The notes under the pieces were generated by a model. It saw nothing but the letters and a program-made list of their open reading frames with translations, did not search any database and was not told the origin of the DNA. Shown here in pieces: positions 7,556 to 17,600 of a DNA stretch of 37,038 bases (position 1 is the stretch's first letter; each line of letters begins with the position of its first letter). The stretch is taken from positions 1 to 37,038 of the forward strand of contig JADFQN010000012.1 in NCBI GenBank assembly GCA_022561755.1, written 5' to 3'. This DNA comes from Bacteroidota bacterium (GTDB taxonomy: Bacteria; Bacteroidota; Rhodothermia; Rhodothermales; Rubricoccaceae). Position numbers and translations under genes: made by a program.

Positions 7556-8158
7556 ATGCCCATGCGCATCCTCTCAATTGTTTTGCTGGTCGTGCTCATA
7601 ACGTCAGCGCCGGCTTATGCGCAGCTTCGTACCGATCTCCCGGGAGACCCCGCTCCGGTGGTGCTAACCGACTCGCAGAGACCTCTCACGCTTTCCGGCC
7701 TCTTCAATTCGCAGACGCTGAGAATCGGCCATTCGTACGAGTTTTCGTATACCGGCTATGGTGGCAGCAGCCTTGGCTTGGGCATATACACAACGAGCCT
7801 GCAATGGCAGCCGAGCAGCAGACTAGCTGCGCGTGTGGACGTTGGTGTAGCGCACTCGCCGTTTGGTTCGGCGGATGTTCAGCAGGCGCTTGGGTTCGAC
7901 CCAAACACGCCGGCTAGGATTTTCCTCCGGAACGCGGAGATCGCGTACCGGCCTACCGAGAACTCGGTGCTTCGCCTGCAAATCCGGCAGAACCCGATGG
8001 GTGCCTACGGGCGGAGCCCATACGGATCCTACGCCACGCCGTACGGCTATGGGGGCTACGGATATGGGGGTTACGGCTATGCGCCCGGTAGCTACGGAAC
8101 GAGCCTTCACGCACGCTACGGTGTCGACTCGGACGCACTTTTTTGGCGTGGCTATTAA
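7556..8158 (+). CDS. Gly/Tyr-rich outer-membrane protein, reading frame apparently shifted near its end
   Basis: ATG at 7556 (or 7562) begins a signal peptide (MRILSIVLLVVLITSAPAYA). The frame is open further upstream, but only through a family B repeat, so that extension is rejected. The mature protein has beta-barrel-like strands (SLQWQPSSRLAARVDVGVAHSPFG, AEIAYRPTENSVLRLQIR) and a Gly/Tyr-rich segment (PYGYGGYGYGGYGYAPGSYG) at about residues 160-185. The frame ends at 8158 just after a run of six T, while another frame continues as a credible last strand to 8252. It heads the operon with the LytR_C gene, rsfS, a lipoprotein and the DUF423 gene. The function is unknown. Confidence 0.72.
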   Translation: MPMRILSIVLLVVLITSAPAYAQLRTDLPGDPAPVVLTDSQRPLTLSGLFNSQTLRIGHSYEFSYTGYGGSSLGLGIYTTSLQWQPSSRLAARVDVGVAHSPFGSADVQQALGFDPNTPARIFLRNAEIAYRPTENSVLRLQIRQNPMGAYGRSPYGSYATPYGYGGYGYGGYGYAPGSYGTSLHARYGVDSDALFWRGY

Positions 8159-8252
8159 TGTTCTGTCTTCGGACTTGACCTATCGTGCGGCACGCCGGAC
8201 CTTCCGGGGTGCCGCCGGCGTTTTAGGGGCCAACCTGAATTACACTTTTTGA
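8139..8252 (+). other. Probable continuation of the outer-membrane protein in another frame
   Basis: After the T6 run at 8139-8144, the alternative frame reads GVAINVLSSDLTYRAARR ... GANLNYTF and stops at 8252. A final Phe after alternating residues is the usual C-terminal signature of outer-membrane barrels. The stop overlaps the TTG start of the LytR_C gene (TTGA), as expected for coupled genes. One T fewer would join the frames. This could be a sequencing error, a recent mutation or a real frameshift. Confidence 0.6.
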
Positions 8253-8701
8253 CTCGATCTCGCTTGAGCAACGCGTTGTTGAACGCGGCCATTGCAGCGG
8301 CCGCTGTGGTTTTGATCGTGCTTATATATGGCCTGGCGACGCGCGTCTTCGTTCCGCGAACGGACCCGATCCGCGAAGACAACCCCGGGCAGCTTCTGGG
8401 CGATCGCATTCAGGTAGAAGTCCGCAATGGCGTTGGGGTGTCCGGCCTTGCGAGCACGGTCACGCACTACCTCCGCAGTCGCGGCTTCGATGTGGTCGAG
8501 AACGGGAATCATACGAGCTTCGGTATCGATTCGTCGTTCGTTGTGGATCGGGTGGGCAACCCTCGGGCGGCGCAGCGCGTAGCCTCTGCCCTCGGGCTTT
8601 CGTACGAGCGCATTCGCGAAGACATCCGCCAGGACTTCTACCTGGATGTTTCCGTCATCATCGGCAACGATTACACCTCGCTCGAACCCTTCACGCCTTA
8701 G
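8249..8701 (+). CDS. LytR C-terminal domain (LytR_C) protein
   Basis: 150 residues. A single N-terminal membrane segment (NALLNAAIAAAAVVLIVLIYGLA) is followed by an extracytoplasmic domain with IQVEVRNGVGVSGLASTVTHYLRSRGFDVVE, the hallmark of LytR_C (VxVlNgtgvxGlAxxvxxxLrxxGF), and a DVSVIIGNDY end. These domains accompany cell-wall ligases or occur alone, as here. The position directly before rsfS is a common arrangement in Bacteroidota and Chlorobi. The start is taken as TTG at 8249, overlapping the alternative-frame stop of the upstream gene. The catalytic LytR-CpsA-Psr domain is absent. Confidence 0.88.
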   Translation: MTRSRLSNALLNAAIAAAAVVLIVLIYGLATRVFVPRTDPIREDNPGQLLGDRIQVEVRNGVGVSGLASTVTHYLRSRGFDVVENGNHTSFGIDSSFVVDRVGNPRAAQRVASALGLSYERIREDIRQDFYLDVSVIIGNDYTSLEPFTP

Positions 8702-8723
8702 CACACACGCGAATTCAAAACCT

Positions 8724-9161
8724 ATGCCGGCAGTTTCCACGTCAACATCCGCACGCGAAGAGCGGTCCAGCCCTGTAGCAGGGCGCCATCTTGCACGCCT
8801 CGCCGTTGATGCGGCACACGAGAAAAAAGCGATCGATGTGACGGTGATGGACCTGCGTGGTATTTGGGACGAGGTGGACTATTTCGTGATCTGCACGGGC
8901 GAGACCGATGTGCAGATTCGCGCCATTGTAGAGTCGGTGGTGGAGAAACTGAAGGACGAAGCTGGTGAGCGGCCATCGCACAGAGAAGGCATTCCGGGCT
9001 TTTCCCGCTGGATTGTGCTGGATTACTTTGATCTCGTGGTCCACGTGTTCAATCCAGAGCTTCGTTCGTACTACGACCTCGAACGGCTGTGGGGTGATGC
9101 GCCTACCGAGCGTGTAGCAGACGGTACTATGGAGATCGCACTTTTGTTAGAGGATGAATGA
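8724..9161 (+). CDS. rsfS: Ribosomal silencing factor RsfS
   Basis: 145 residues from ATG 8724; the frame is open further up, but that extension would overlap the upstream gene and lacks similarity. The core is typical: RLAVDAAHEKKAIDVTVMDLRG, VDYFVICTGETDVQIRAIVESV, then GIPGFSRWIVLDYFDLVVHVFNPE and YYDLERLWGDAP. RsfS binds ribosomal protein uL14 on the large subunit and blocks subunit joining when nutrients are scarce. The first 25 residues are a Ser/Thr-rich extension. The stop overlaps the next start as ATGA, indicating translational coupling in the 7556-10077 operon. Confidence 0.95.
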   Translation: MPAVSTSTSAREERSSPVAGRHLARLAVDAAHEKKAIDVTVMDLRGIWDEVDYFVICTGETDVQIRAIVESVVEKLKDEAGERPSHREGIPGFSRWIVLDYFDLVVHVFNPELRSYYDLERLWGDAPTERVADGTMEIALLLEDE

Positions 9162-9664
9162 TGCGGTTGCTCCTTCCCCTGGTTCTGATGGTTGGCCTGG
9201 CGGCGTGCGCCGGGTCCGGGGACGACTCGGTCTCGCCGGACGAACTGTTCGGCCATCGCTACGAGGGCATTGCCCCTGACGGGCGCGAGACGGTGCTCAT
9301 CGAGCCCGCGGATTCGTCGGAGGTCTACATCGAGCTCCCTGTATTTCTCGACAGCGTTCACGTGCGCTCCGCTCACCGCGAAGCGCTGCCCGGCGAGGCC
9401 GTGCCGGTAGAGGTGCTCATAAAAGGCGCCTTGCCCGACGCTTGCTCTGAGTTGAACGAGGCCACGCAGGAGCGGATGGAGCACTTCGTCGAAGTCACCC
9501 TCACCGTCCGCCGTCCGCGTGGGGCTATCTGTACCGAAGTGGTCCGGCCCTTTCGCTTTTACCTCCCGCTCGACGGCACGTTTGCACCCGGTTCGTATTC
9601 GCTGCGAATCAACGGGGCAGCGCATCCCTTCCGCATCCGCGAAGGCGGCGTAGAGAACGGCTGA
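9158..9664 (+). CDS. Hypothetical lipoprotein in the rsfS operon
   Basis: 168 residues with a lipoprotein signal (LPLVLMVGLAAC, Cys at about residue 17). The mature part looks all-beta, with two further cysteines (LPDAC and AICTEV) that could form a disulfide, and an ending YSLRINGAAHPFRI. I do not recognise the family. It overlaps rsfS by ATGA and the DUF423 gene by one base, so it is firmly part of this operon. Two adjacent ATG codons (9158, 9161) could serve as start. An envelope role is inferred only from the signal. Confidence 0.8.
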   Translation: MMRLLLPLVLMVGLAACAGSGDDSVSPDELFGHRYEGIAPDGRETVLIEPADSSEVYIELPVFLDSVHVRSAHREALPGEAVPVEVLIKGALPDACSELNEATQERMEHFVEVTLTVRRPRGAICTEVVRPFRFYLPLDGTFAPGSYSLRINGAAHPFRIREGGVENG

Positions 9665-10077
9665 TGAACCGAGCGGCCCGGTTGTTTCTGGTGATGGGGG
9701 CCCTGAGCGGCGCAACAGCAGTTATGGCCGGCGCGTTTGGCGCGCACGCTATCGCCGAGTCGGTAACGCCTGAGAGGCTGGCCACATTCAAGACGGGAGC
9801 GCAGTACCAACTGATTCACTCGCTCGCACTCCTTCTGGTCGGAATTATTGTCGAGCGTCTTCCCTCGAAGGTCGTCCAATGGTCCGGCCGGCTTTTTCTT
9901 GCCGGCGTTATTCTGTTCTCCGGCAGCCTCTACGCCCTTGTTCTAGTGGATTTGCCTGCCTTCGGGGTCATCACGCCCTTTGGCGGCCTGGCCTTTATTT
10001 GCGGATGGCTTCTGCTCGCGTGGGGCGCGTGGAAAGCGCAGGCCGAACTCAGCCTTCCTCCTCAAACAGAATCATGA
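9664..10077 (+). CDS. DUF423 family membrane protein
   Basis: 137 residues with four predicted membrane helices. The family signature is clear: GALSGATAVMAGAFGAHAI near the N-terminus, then FKTGAQYQLIHSLALLLVG, and TPFGGLAFICGWLLLAWGAW. It is homologous to E. coli YgdD, whose function is not established. Start ATG shares its A with the TGA stop of the preceding lipoprotein gene. The last 29 bases overlap the 3' end of the gene on the opposite strand. Confidence 0.92.
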   Translation: MNRAARLFLVMGALSGATAVMAGAFGAHAIAESVTPERLATFKTGAQYQLIHSLALLLVGIIVERLPSKVVQWSGRLFLAGVILFSGSLYALVLVDLPAFGVITPFGGLAFICGWLLLAWGAWKAQAELSLPPQTES

Positions 10078-10399
10078 ACGAGGGGGCCAGGTTATTGTCC
10101 TTGGCCAAGGCGTAGAGCACATCGGCTGCCTCGTCGGGTGTTTGGAAGACACCATGTTCCTGCCCGTCTACGGCCAGCGCGTAGTCGATTTCACCGTCTT
10201 CGTCGGCATCGAGGTCTTCCCATTCGATGGCTTCCTCTATCAGAAACACATCGCGCTCAGGATCGAACGAGGCGAGGTAGCGCTCACGCACGCTCTCCTT
10301 GTCGATGAGGCTCACGTTGCCGAAGGCGCCGTATTCGGGGTCATAGAAAAGCGCCTCGAGGAGGAGCTGGCGGGCGAACTGCTCGGCGTTGAACGCCAT
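10049..10399 (-). CDS. Small acidic hypothetical protein
   Basis: 116 residues, strongly acidic (VFLIEEAIEWEDLDADEDGEIDYALAVDG), without signal or membrane segments, so probably cytoplasmic. I do not recognise the family. ATG at 10399 lies after a C-rich leader (CCCTCACCCACCGGTCCCCACC). It is convergent with the DUF423 gene, and the two coding regions overlap by 29 bases. Codon use and composition match the neighbours. No partner gene is adjacent, since two repeat elements separate it from lipB. Confidence 0.75.
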   Translation of the reverse strand: MAFNAEQFARQLLLEALFYDPEYGAFGNVSLIDKESVRERYLASFDPERDVFLIEEAIEWEDLDADEDGEIDYALAVDGQEHGVFQTPDEAADVLYALAKDNNLAPSFMILFEEEG

Positions 10400-10430
10400 G
10401 GTGGGGACCGGTGGGTGAGGGTGAGATTCA

Positions 10431-10550
10431 AGGAGTCTGTCGGACTTAGGATGATTCTACTGCGGCGGCAATAAATCGGCCCATTTCCCCGTCTGCCTCG
10501 TTACAGCCTGCCCCGCCTTGGCGGGGAACCCCTAAGCCCGACAGACTCCT
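10431..10550. repeat. Palindromic element family A, copy 2, internally deleted, with inserted hairpin
   Basis: 120 bases. The ends AGGAGTCTGTCGGACTTAGG (10431-10450) and 10531-10550 pair at 19 of 20 positions. About two thirds of the core is missing compared with the other copies. At 10505-10525 it has a 21-base insertion, including the perfect hairpin CCCCGCCTTGGCGGGG at 10511-10526, exactly where the copy at 7104 has none. It abuts the next element without a gap. Confidence 0.85.
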
Positions 10551-10668
10551 AGGAGGCTGTTGAATTACGTGCTCTGTCGCCGAGACAGCCTGCCCCGACT
10601 TGTCGGGGAGCGCATCTCGGTCGAGAGGTGCCGTCGCAGGCAGGATGACGTATTTCAAAAGACTCGTA
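10551..10668. repeat. Palindromic element family B with inserted hairpin
   Basis: 118 bases. The left end AGGAGGCTGTTGAATTACGT is intact; the right end (10648-10668) is mutated (ATTTCAAAAGACTCG). At 10587-10607 it carries the same kind of 21-base insertion as the adjacent family A copy, with hairpin CCCCGACTTGTCGGGG (10593-10608), absent from the copy at 23717. It lies between the acidic protein gene and lipB. Confidence 0.83.
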
Positions 10669-10679
10669 GGGCCGGCAGG

Positions 10680-11444
10680 TTACGGCGCGGGCCCGCTCAC
10701 GGTTTCGTGTGATGCGTCTTTCAAGAAGGATCGAATGTACGCGAACGCCTCCGAACCGTGGAATGAAATAAGGGTCACGTCGAACAGACCGGCGAAGTGC
10801 TTAAGGAAGCGGGCCGCGACCTCGGTTTCTTCCACGGGTCGGCCGAGTTCATGCGCCAGCGACGTCACGCCTCGGTCGCTAATCCCGCACGGCACAATGA
10901 GGTTGAACCAATCCAGGTCCGTGTTCATATTGAAGGCGAAGCCGTGCATGGTCACCCACCGGCTGCACCGAATGCCCAGCGCGCAGATCTTCCGCTCAGG
11001 CCCGCGCACGTCGGGGCCTATCCACACACCGGTGCGCCCCTCGATGCGCCCAGCGTGCAGGCCGTAGTCGGCGCACGTGAGCATGATGGCCTCTTCCAAC
11101 GTGCGGAGGTAGCGGTGGATGTCCTTAAAGAAGTGGTCGAGGTCCAGGATCGGGTAGCCGACGAGTTGCCCAGGCCCGTGGAATGTGATGTCGCCGCCCC
11201 GATCCACCGGGATGAACTCGGCGCCACGTTCCGAAAGCATCGGCTCGGACAGCAGCAGATTTGCACGGGTTCCGCTCTTTCCCAGTGTATACACAGGCGG
11301 ATGCTCCACCAGCAACAAGGAATGGGGGAGATGGGCGGGGGGAATGCTTCGCTTCGCTGCGATCAGGCGCGCCTGCACCTCTCGCTGAAGCTCCCAAGCT
11401 TCACGGTACCCCACTTGGCCCAAATGGCAAACAGCAACGTCCAT
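10680..11444 (-). CDS. lipB: Octanoyl-[acyl-carrier-protein] transferase LipB
   Basis: 254 residues, of normal length plus a short tail. Motifs in order are [59 protein letters not shown] (catalytic Lys) and [14 protein letters not shown] (catalytic Cys). It transfers octanoate from acyl carrier protein to the lipoyl domains of 2-oxo acid dehydrogenases and the glycine cleavage H protein; LipA then inserts sulfur. ATG at 11444 is well placed. No lipA is nearby. It lies downstream of sprA in the same direction, separated by about 200 bases that hold a possible inverted-repeat element, so it probably has its own promoter. Confidence 0.97.
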   Translation of the reverse strand: MDVAVCHLGQVGYREAWELQREVQARLIAAKRSIPPAHLPHSLLLVEHPPVYTLGKSGTRANLLLSEPMLSERGAEFIPVDRGGDITFHGPGQLVGYPILDLDHFFKDIHRYLRTLEEAIMLTCADYGLHAGRIEGRTGVWIGPDVRGPERKICALGIRCSRWVTMHGFAFNMNTDLDWFNLIVPCGISDRGVTSLAHELGRPVEETEVAARFLKHFAGLFDVTLISFHGSEAFAYIRSFLKDASHETVSGPAP

Positions 11445-11483
11445 ACGTGCTCGCGCCCGGTACTTTTGGCCGGCTAGGATCTC

Positions 11484-11642
11484 TTCACAGTAGATGTCGT
11501 GAGATCGGGTCGAGGATAGTCTGAGGCCGATTCAAGGCCCGCGAGGAGGTCGGGGCACAAGTCCCGGACCCTGCTCTGCGGGGAGTGCAACGCCGAAACG
11601 GTCCAGAATGGGCCGGAACGGTCCTTCATGGCGTACTGTGAA
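11484..11642. repeat. Possible inverted-repeat-bounded element between sprA and lipB
   Basis: TTCACAGTA at 11484-11492 is matched by TACTGTGAA at 11634-11642, bounding 159 bases without coding capacity. AACGGTCC occurs twice inside. It is similar in size to families A and B but of unrelated sequence, and no second copy lies in the window, so it remains a suggestion. Confidence 0.35.
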
Positions 11643-11648
11643 CAGGCC

Positions 11649-14600
11649 CTAGTTGGAGAACGATACGCGGAAGCTGAAGCCGCCGTTGATCAACGAAGTA
11701 GACGGGATCTGGCTGCCTCGGCTATCGATGGATTCATACCGGACAAACACGTCCATGTTCACCTGATTGGAGATGGCGTAGGAGAGTCGGGGTTCGAGCG
11801 TCAGCCGCGTCGATCCGGTATCCTGGAGGGGGGTGAGCTCCGAACCCCGAAGGATATCTTCGAGGTCGTTCTTGAGGAAGTGTATAAAGTTGATGTTGTT
11901 TGAGCGGGTAAGCGTGAGTGAGAACCGGACGTTATTGTTCAGCCGCCGACGCCCAAAGAGGGGGATGCGTAGCCCCGTCTTTGAATACGTCAGCCGGAGC
12001 GAGAGTTCATCTGTTGTGTTCTCGCTGACACTCGCCGAAGCCGCCGAAAGCGAACGGGAATTGCTCTGGTTCCAGGAAAAATCGGACTGGAGGCCGCCCT
12101 TCCACGCTACGTTGACGCCAAGCAAAGGCTGGAAACGCTCGTTCACGATGGCCGTCGATGGCTCTCGGAAGGGGATCTCCGATATGAGTGTCTGGTTCCT
12201 GGTTCCTCCGCCCGCCAGAGGGACCTGGATGTTCTCGGACGATAGGGACGTTCCGGCGGCCGCGTTGGAGTTGTAACTGAGGTCGTACGTTGCCGAATAT
12301 CCATGCCGGAGCGTTACCTGATTGGCGAGCGCCCTGAAGAGCGGCCAGCGCGAAAGTCCGGAATAGTTGATTTCCCAGTTTGGGAGGGGCAGGACGAAGA
12401 ACCCGCGTGGCCCGAACGAACCCATGCCCGAGGCAAACGCGGACTGGAAATCGGCGGCCAGGCTCGATCTTGTGAGCACGTCCGAGAAAAGCGTGTCTTG
12501 CGCCGCGCCTCCCTCCGCCGCATCGGCCTCGTAGCGCTGCCGGTGTATTTCAAGCAGGCGCTCATACGACCCTCCAAACGCAACAACAGTTGACTTCCCG
12601 CCACCTCGCTCTACGGCGGGGCGCTCAACCAGACGTCCGTTTTCAATTTCCAGCGTGATGTCCTCGCTCTGGTCCCAATTTGCGTCCCAGGTAAGGTCTA
12701 CCCTCAGTTCGGGCGTAAGGCGGATTGACGTGCGTGCGTTGATGTGGTGGACATTGCCGAGGATGTCGTGAAACTGGAGGCCTTCGGATAGAATACGGTC
12801 ACGCAGGGGTATCCTGCGTTCGAGAGAGAGGCGATATCCGAGAGAAGGCCCTTCGCCCAGCAGGGCATCGTAGAGGGAGAAATTGTTTCCCCTAAGCCCG
12901 GAAGCCGCCGTGGATCGTGTACCGTTATAGGTGATCGTGAAGTCTTCAACGCCTGTAACGGCGAGGAAGAGCTTTCTGCCAATGGAGGCAAAGCTGGGCA
13001 GCCTTGGGCGGCGGCGTTCCTCCGCATCCTCCTGGCCTTCGTCATCGGCTTGCTCGGCGTCCGTTGGTTCGCCTTCATCGGTTGGTCGATCGCGTCCGCG
13101 TCCGCGGTCGTCCCCACGTCCCCGGTCGCCCTGCTGTTCAGCTTGTTCGATGTTTCGGTAGAAGGAGAAGAGCCGCCAGAACTCGCGCGGCTGGAGCCGA
13201 AGACCTCCTCGAATGGTTGACGATGCATTCACATTGGCAACAATCGTGTCATCAACCTCCTGACTGTAGTTCCACGCGAATTGCGAGCCGTAGGCGATGG
13301 GTTGTGGGCGGAACCATCGGAGAAACTGGACGCGGTCGAATTGCGGCTGGAAGGTGCCGGTCACGTTCTGTGAGTAGGAGTTCGTAAGGATTTGGCGCTC
13401 TCCGTTGAACACTCCTCCAAGCACCTCGCCAAGAGGAAGCACATTCAACGCGGTGATTTCCTGGATGATGTATCCCTGATTCCTCAAGTCGTTAACGTTT
13501 AATGAATCAGGAATACCAAAGTCCCGCCGCGCGATTCCGCCGGGCGCAAAGGCCTCCTCATTGCTGATGTCGTACTCCCTTGTCGTACCAAGCGAATCAC
13601 GGACGAAGAGGTTGAACCCTGCCTCAGCGCCCGCACCGTCAAGGCTTTGGGAAACGTCCGAACGATAACTGAGCACAAGGAACGTGAAGGGATTGTAGGC
13701 GAGGTCAAACGTTCTTCCGTGCCCGAACCGATGATCCCGACGCGTCGGGTAGAGAAAGCGCTCTGGTACGCCCTGGTTAACCGGGTTGTTGATCACCTCG
13801 TCAATTGGGCGCTCCCTGTTGTCTGTTACCGATCTGTCGGCATCGGCGCTGAACGTAAACGATTGAGGTAGATAGTTGAGGCGCAGCTTGCCCAGGATGC
13901 CGAGCACGGGCACGTTCTCGACAAACCAGAACGGACGCACCGAACGGGCGCGCGGCACAGACAGCCGATAGGTGAAGGAGGCCGACCACCGATCGGAATC
14001 TCCGAACTGGCTGAAGGGCGACCGCGAGCGAGAAGCGGAGTTCGTGTACACCAGCGACACGCCGTCAATGGTATAGCGCAGCCACGGAGATCGGCTTCCA
14101 CTCTTCGAAAGGGGGATGCGGATGGACCGGGAAAACGTTGATGTCTCGCTTTCTCCTATAATCTGATCGACGCGATCCTGACGCTCTTCCTGTGTGAGGT
14201 CAGGGTCTTCCTCCGCCTGGGCAATGAGTTCCTCTACACGGATATCGCCCCGGCGCGGCGAATAACGCGGCGTGCTCTGGCTTTGTTGAATGGATAGCGA
14301 GATGGGCATACTCCATCCGAACCGCTCGGGCAAGAACTTGTGAGCGTTGAACGTAGCCAACACGCTGTAGTCCTGCTTGTCGCTAAAGCTGCGGCCGCCG
14401 AGGCTGCTTCCCAGTTCTCCGAACCCGTCCGTTTGCCGGCTGAAACGTGCGTTTATACTCGCAACATCGGCCAACTGCAACGTGGCGCGGGCATACGCAC
14501 TCCAACCGCTCTCTTCGTCGTAACCGGTTACGCGCAGTTCGTTGAACCATACTTCCACGTTCTCGAGAGGCGCCGTTGTTCCGCCCTCCGCATTTCGGAC

Positions 14601-17600
14601 CCCGATGGCTATGGTGTTTATGCTCTGAATTGATGGATTGCCGCGGATGGTAATTCGGGTTCCGGGCGGGGCGCCTTCAGGGGTTCTGTTGTTCGAATAA
14701 CGCTCATCCCTGGGTATCGACGGGTCGTTGTCGCGCTCTACTTTTAGCTGGTTGAGCTCGCTGAGCACGACATTGATGGAATTGCGATCCACCGTTTCTG
14801 TGCCTACGGGCACGTTAGTCTGCCAGAGGCTGTCAGGATTCACCAGCTGCCCGTCCGGAATCACGTAAGGATAGAGGGGCTGCTCGTACTCGTAGTAGTC
14901 TTCCGTTTGGTTGTCGCCAAGCCGGATGAATACGCGCACGGAGTCGCGCTCCTCGAATCCTTCCGCGTGGGTAAACATGCGGAGGTTCGAATACTTCGTG
15001 AGGTCATGACTGTTAGTGGAAAACGGCTTGTAGATCGCCCGGCTCGTTTCTTCCGGCAGGTTCTCCACCCTGAACACAAGCGCTTGCTCCCGCTGGCGAA
15101 TCAGGTTTCCGGAGATGTCCGGCGTTCTGCTGACCAGCGCGCCAACCGGAGTTGCGTACTGGTTCGGGTTTTCTTCGTTGTTGATGGTTTCAATGAACAA
15201 CCGTGGCGGGATCCGAGGTGGTATGGTTCCGGGTGTCCGGTCGTCAATACCCACGTTGTCCGACTTGAGCCATCGGCTTCCCACGATCTCGAGCGTGGCG
15301 AACCGCAAGGTCGCGGGCCTGTCATGCCCGGTCGACCATATCCGCATGAACTCGATCGACGAGAAATCCTCGATCCCGCCGATGGCCTCGCGCTCTTCGC
15401 TCCGAACAGGAATGCGGATCACATACCATCTTTGCCCGGATTCCGTATCAATGACGTTTTGGAAGAAGGGGCTGGCGAGGATGCCTGCGCTATCCAGTGG
15501 GATGGTGTAGCGGAAGTGCCTCTCAGCCGCATCCAGCGATTGATTGCCGTTCAGATCCTCCGAATCCGGCTGTCTGGAGTTACCGGTCGTGCCAGCGTCG
15601 GATATTTTTTGCTGACTTTCAAAAGCATTCAGTTCCAGCCCTGGGAAGAACCTGCTAAACCGCTCTTGCAACGTGGCCCGTCCCCCTTCGAAGCGGTTGC
15701 CGCTGTTGAAGTAGGCCGAGTCGTCGAAGTGATGGAAATCGTCTGCCGAGGGGTCTTCGTTCGCACGCGCGAACTCCATCGAACCCTGCGAAAGGCCAGC
15801 CAGGAACTCGCTGAAAAAAGTACGTTCGTCCGTTTCATAGTCCGTTCCTCCGGGGTTTACTAGCGAAGAGCGGAGGCCGTCCAGGCCAAGATCCTCTGTC
15901 TGCCCCGTGGTGTCGTCGTAGTCAACAGTTGTGGAGGTTTGTCCATCCGGCAGGCGGCCCCAGACGTCCGAGTTGCTCGGTTCAATTGGCACCTCGCGGA
16001 GCCCGTCCTCGTTGTTGAATTGGTGGTTGGGGATGACGTCCTCGCTGACCTGGCCGAGGTCGATGTGCAGCACCGCCCCCGGCGCAATTTCCTCCGTGCC
16101 GTTGCGCCCTCCCAGCGGCGAGAAAATGAACTCTACAAACTCGATGTTGTTGCGCCCGCCGAAGTCGGTGAAGCCTTCGGGCAGGCGCTGCACCATCCCG
16201 CCCCACGCCGTTTGCGGGTTCGCGTTGTACGTGGTTTCGAACTCACCATTGTAGTTGTACGGTCCTCGCTGCGCGGGGTCGATGTAGAGGTCGAGCGTGG
16301 TGAGGGTTTCCGGTTCGCCGCGTCGAGGATCACGGTCCGGGAATATCTCGCGGATGCCCAATTGGCGTGTCGCCCGGGTTGTACAATCAACTTCACTGCA
16401 CAGGTCCCCTCGGTAGGTACTGGCAAGAACGGAATACCACGAGAAAAGACCGCGCCAGTTGGAGGGAAGGAGAGGTTCTGTAACTGGGGTGCCGGCCGTC
16501 CAGGACATCGCGCCCTCGGGGCCGGAGCCGCTTGGCGCTGCGGCCAAACGCCACGCGCCGGGCTGAAGAAGAGAGAAGACGTTTTCGACGCCCTCGAAGT
16601 CGTCAATAAACGACAGGCCGGTAAGCTCGTCCTCGTAGAAATCGCGACTGAGTGCGTTCAACGCATCACGCTCCTGGTTGAACGCGAACGTTTGCGGATG
16701 CCCTGGGTTGAGTTGTGCGAACTCTGCCTTCAACTCAAAGCGGCTCGGCGCGCGCGTTTGGAGGAATGGCAGCGCGTCGATCGCGCGGGTTAGCCAGCGC
16801 GGCTCGGCTTCAAATCGCCCGTCGACTCCCCATATGGTGTTGTTCAGAGGCTCTTCGCCAATCCGATACTTGTCGATAAGAGGGCGTTCGGAGAGGCGCA
16901 TCCACGTTGCGCCCAGTTGCACATCATCTCCGAGCGTGTAGTTAGCGCGAAGGCCCAAAAGCGTTTTGCTGCCAATGGAAGCGAACTGGTTGCGCTCGTA
17001 GTCGATTCGCAGATTCTGGCCCGGTGTCAAGAATGCCGGGTTGGTTATTTCAACCGTGCCGCTGGCATCGTTGACTGTGTAGTCGACGCCCTCCGTCAAC
17101 TCGATAGAACCGGATGTAACGCTGACCGAGCCCTCCACAATGGCAAACCCCAACTCATAAACCGATTGAACCGAACTACGGTAGGAACCAGCAATTGCGT
17201 AGTTGTTTATGTTGCTTATTCGATCCGCCGAGCTCGAGGTGGTGGTGTACAATGTGTCAAAAACAAAGTCATCAATCGCATCCTCTGTATTGGTTCCCAG
17301 AAACGAGATGTCCAGCCCTTCGATCTCGCCGTTGAGTACGCTACGCAGGTATGCGCCAAAAGGCTCACGCACAGGGAAGATGATGCGCCCTGAACCGGCG
17401 TCGATGGTCTGGCCCTCTCTGAAGTCGAAAACGTCGTCGGGTTGTGCGGCGCCGTCTCGGTTCAGGCGGTCCAGGCCCAGCGTCTGGAGAAGAGTTTGCT
17501 GCAGGCCAATCGTAACGCCGGGCAGGGTTCGCTGGGGCGTGCTTCCACTAGGCTTGTAGCTTACGTCAACGTCGAATGCATCTGCCCTGAGCGAGCGGCC

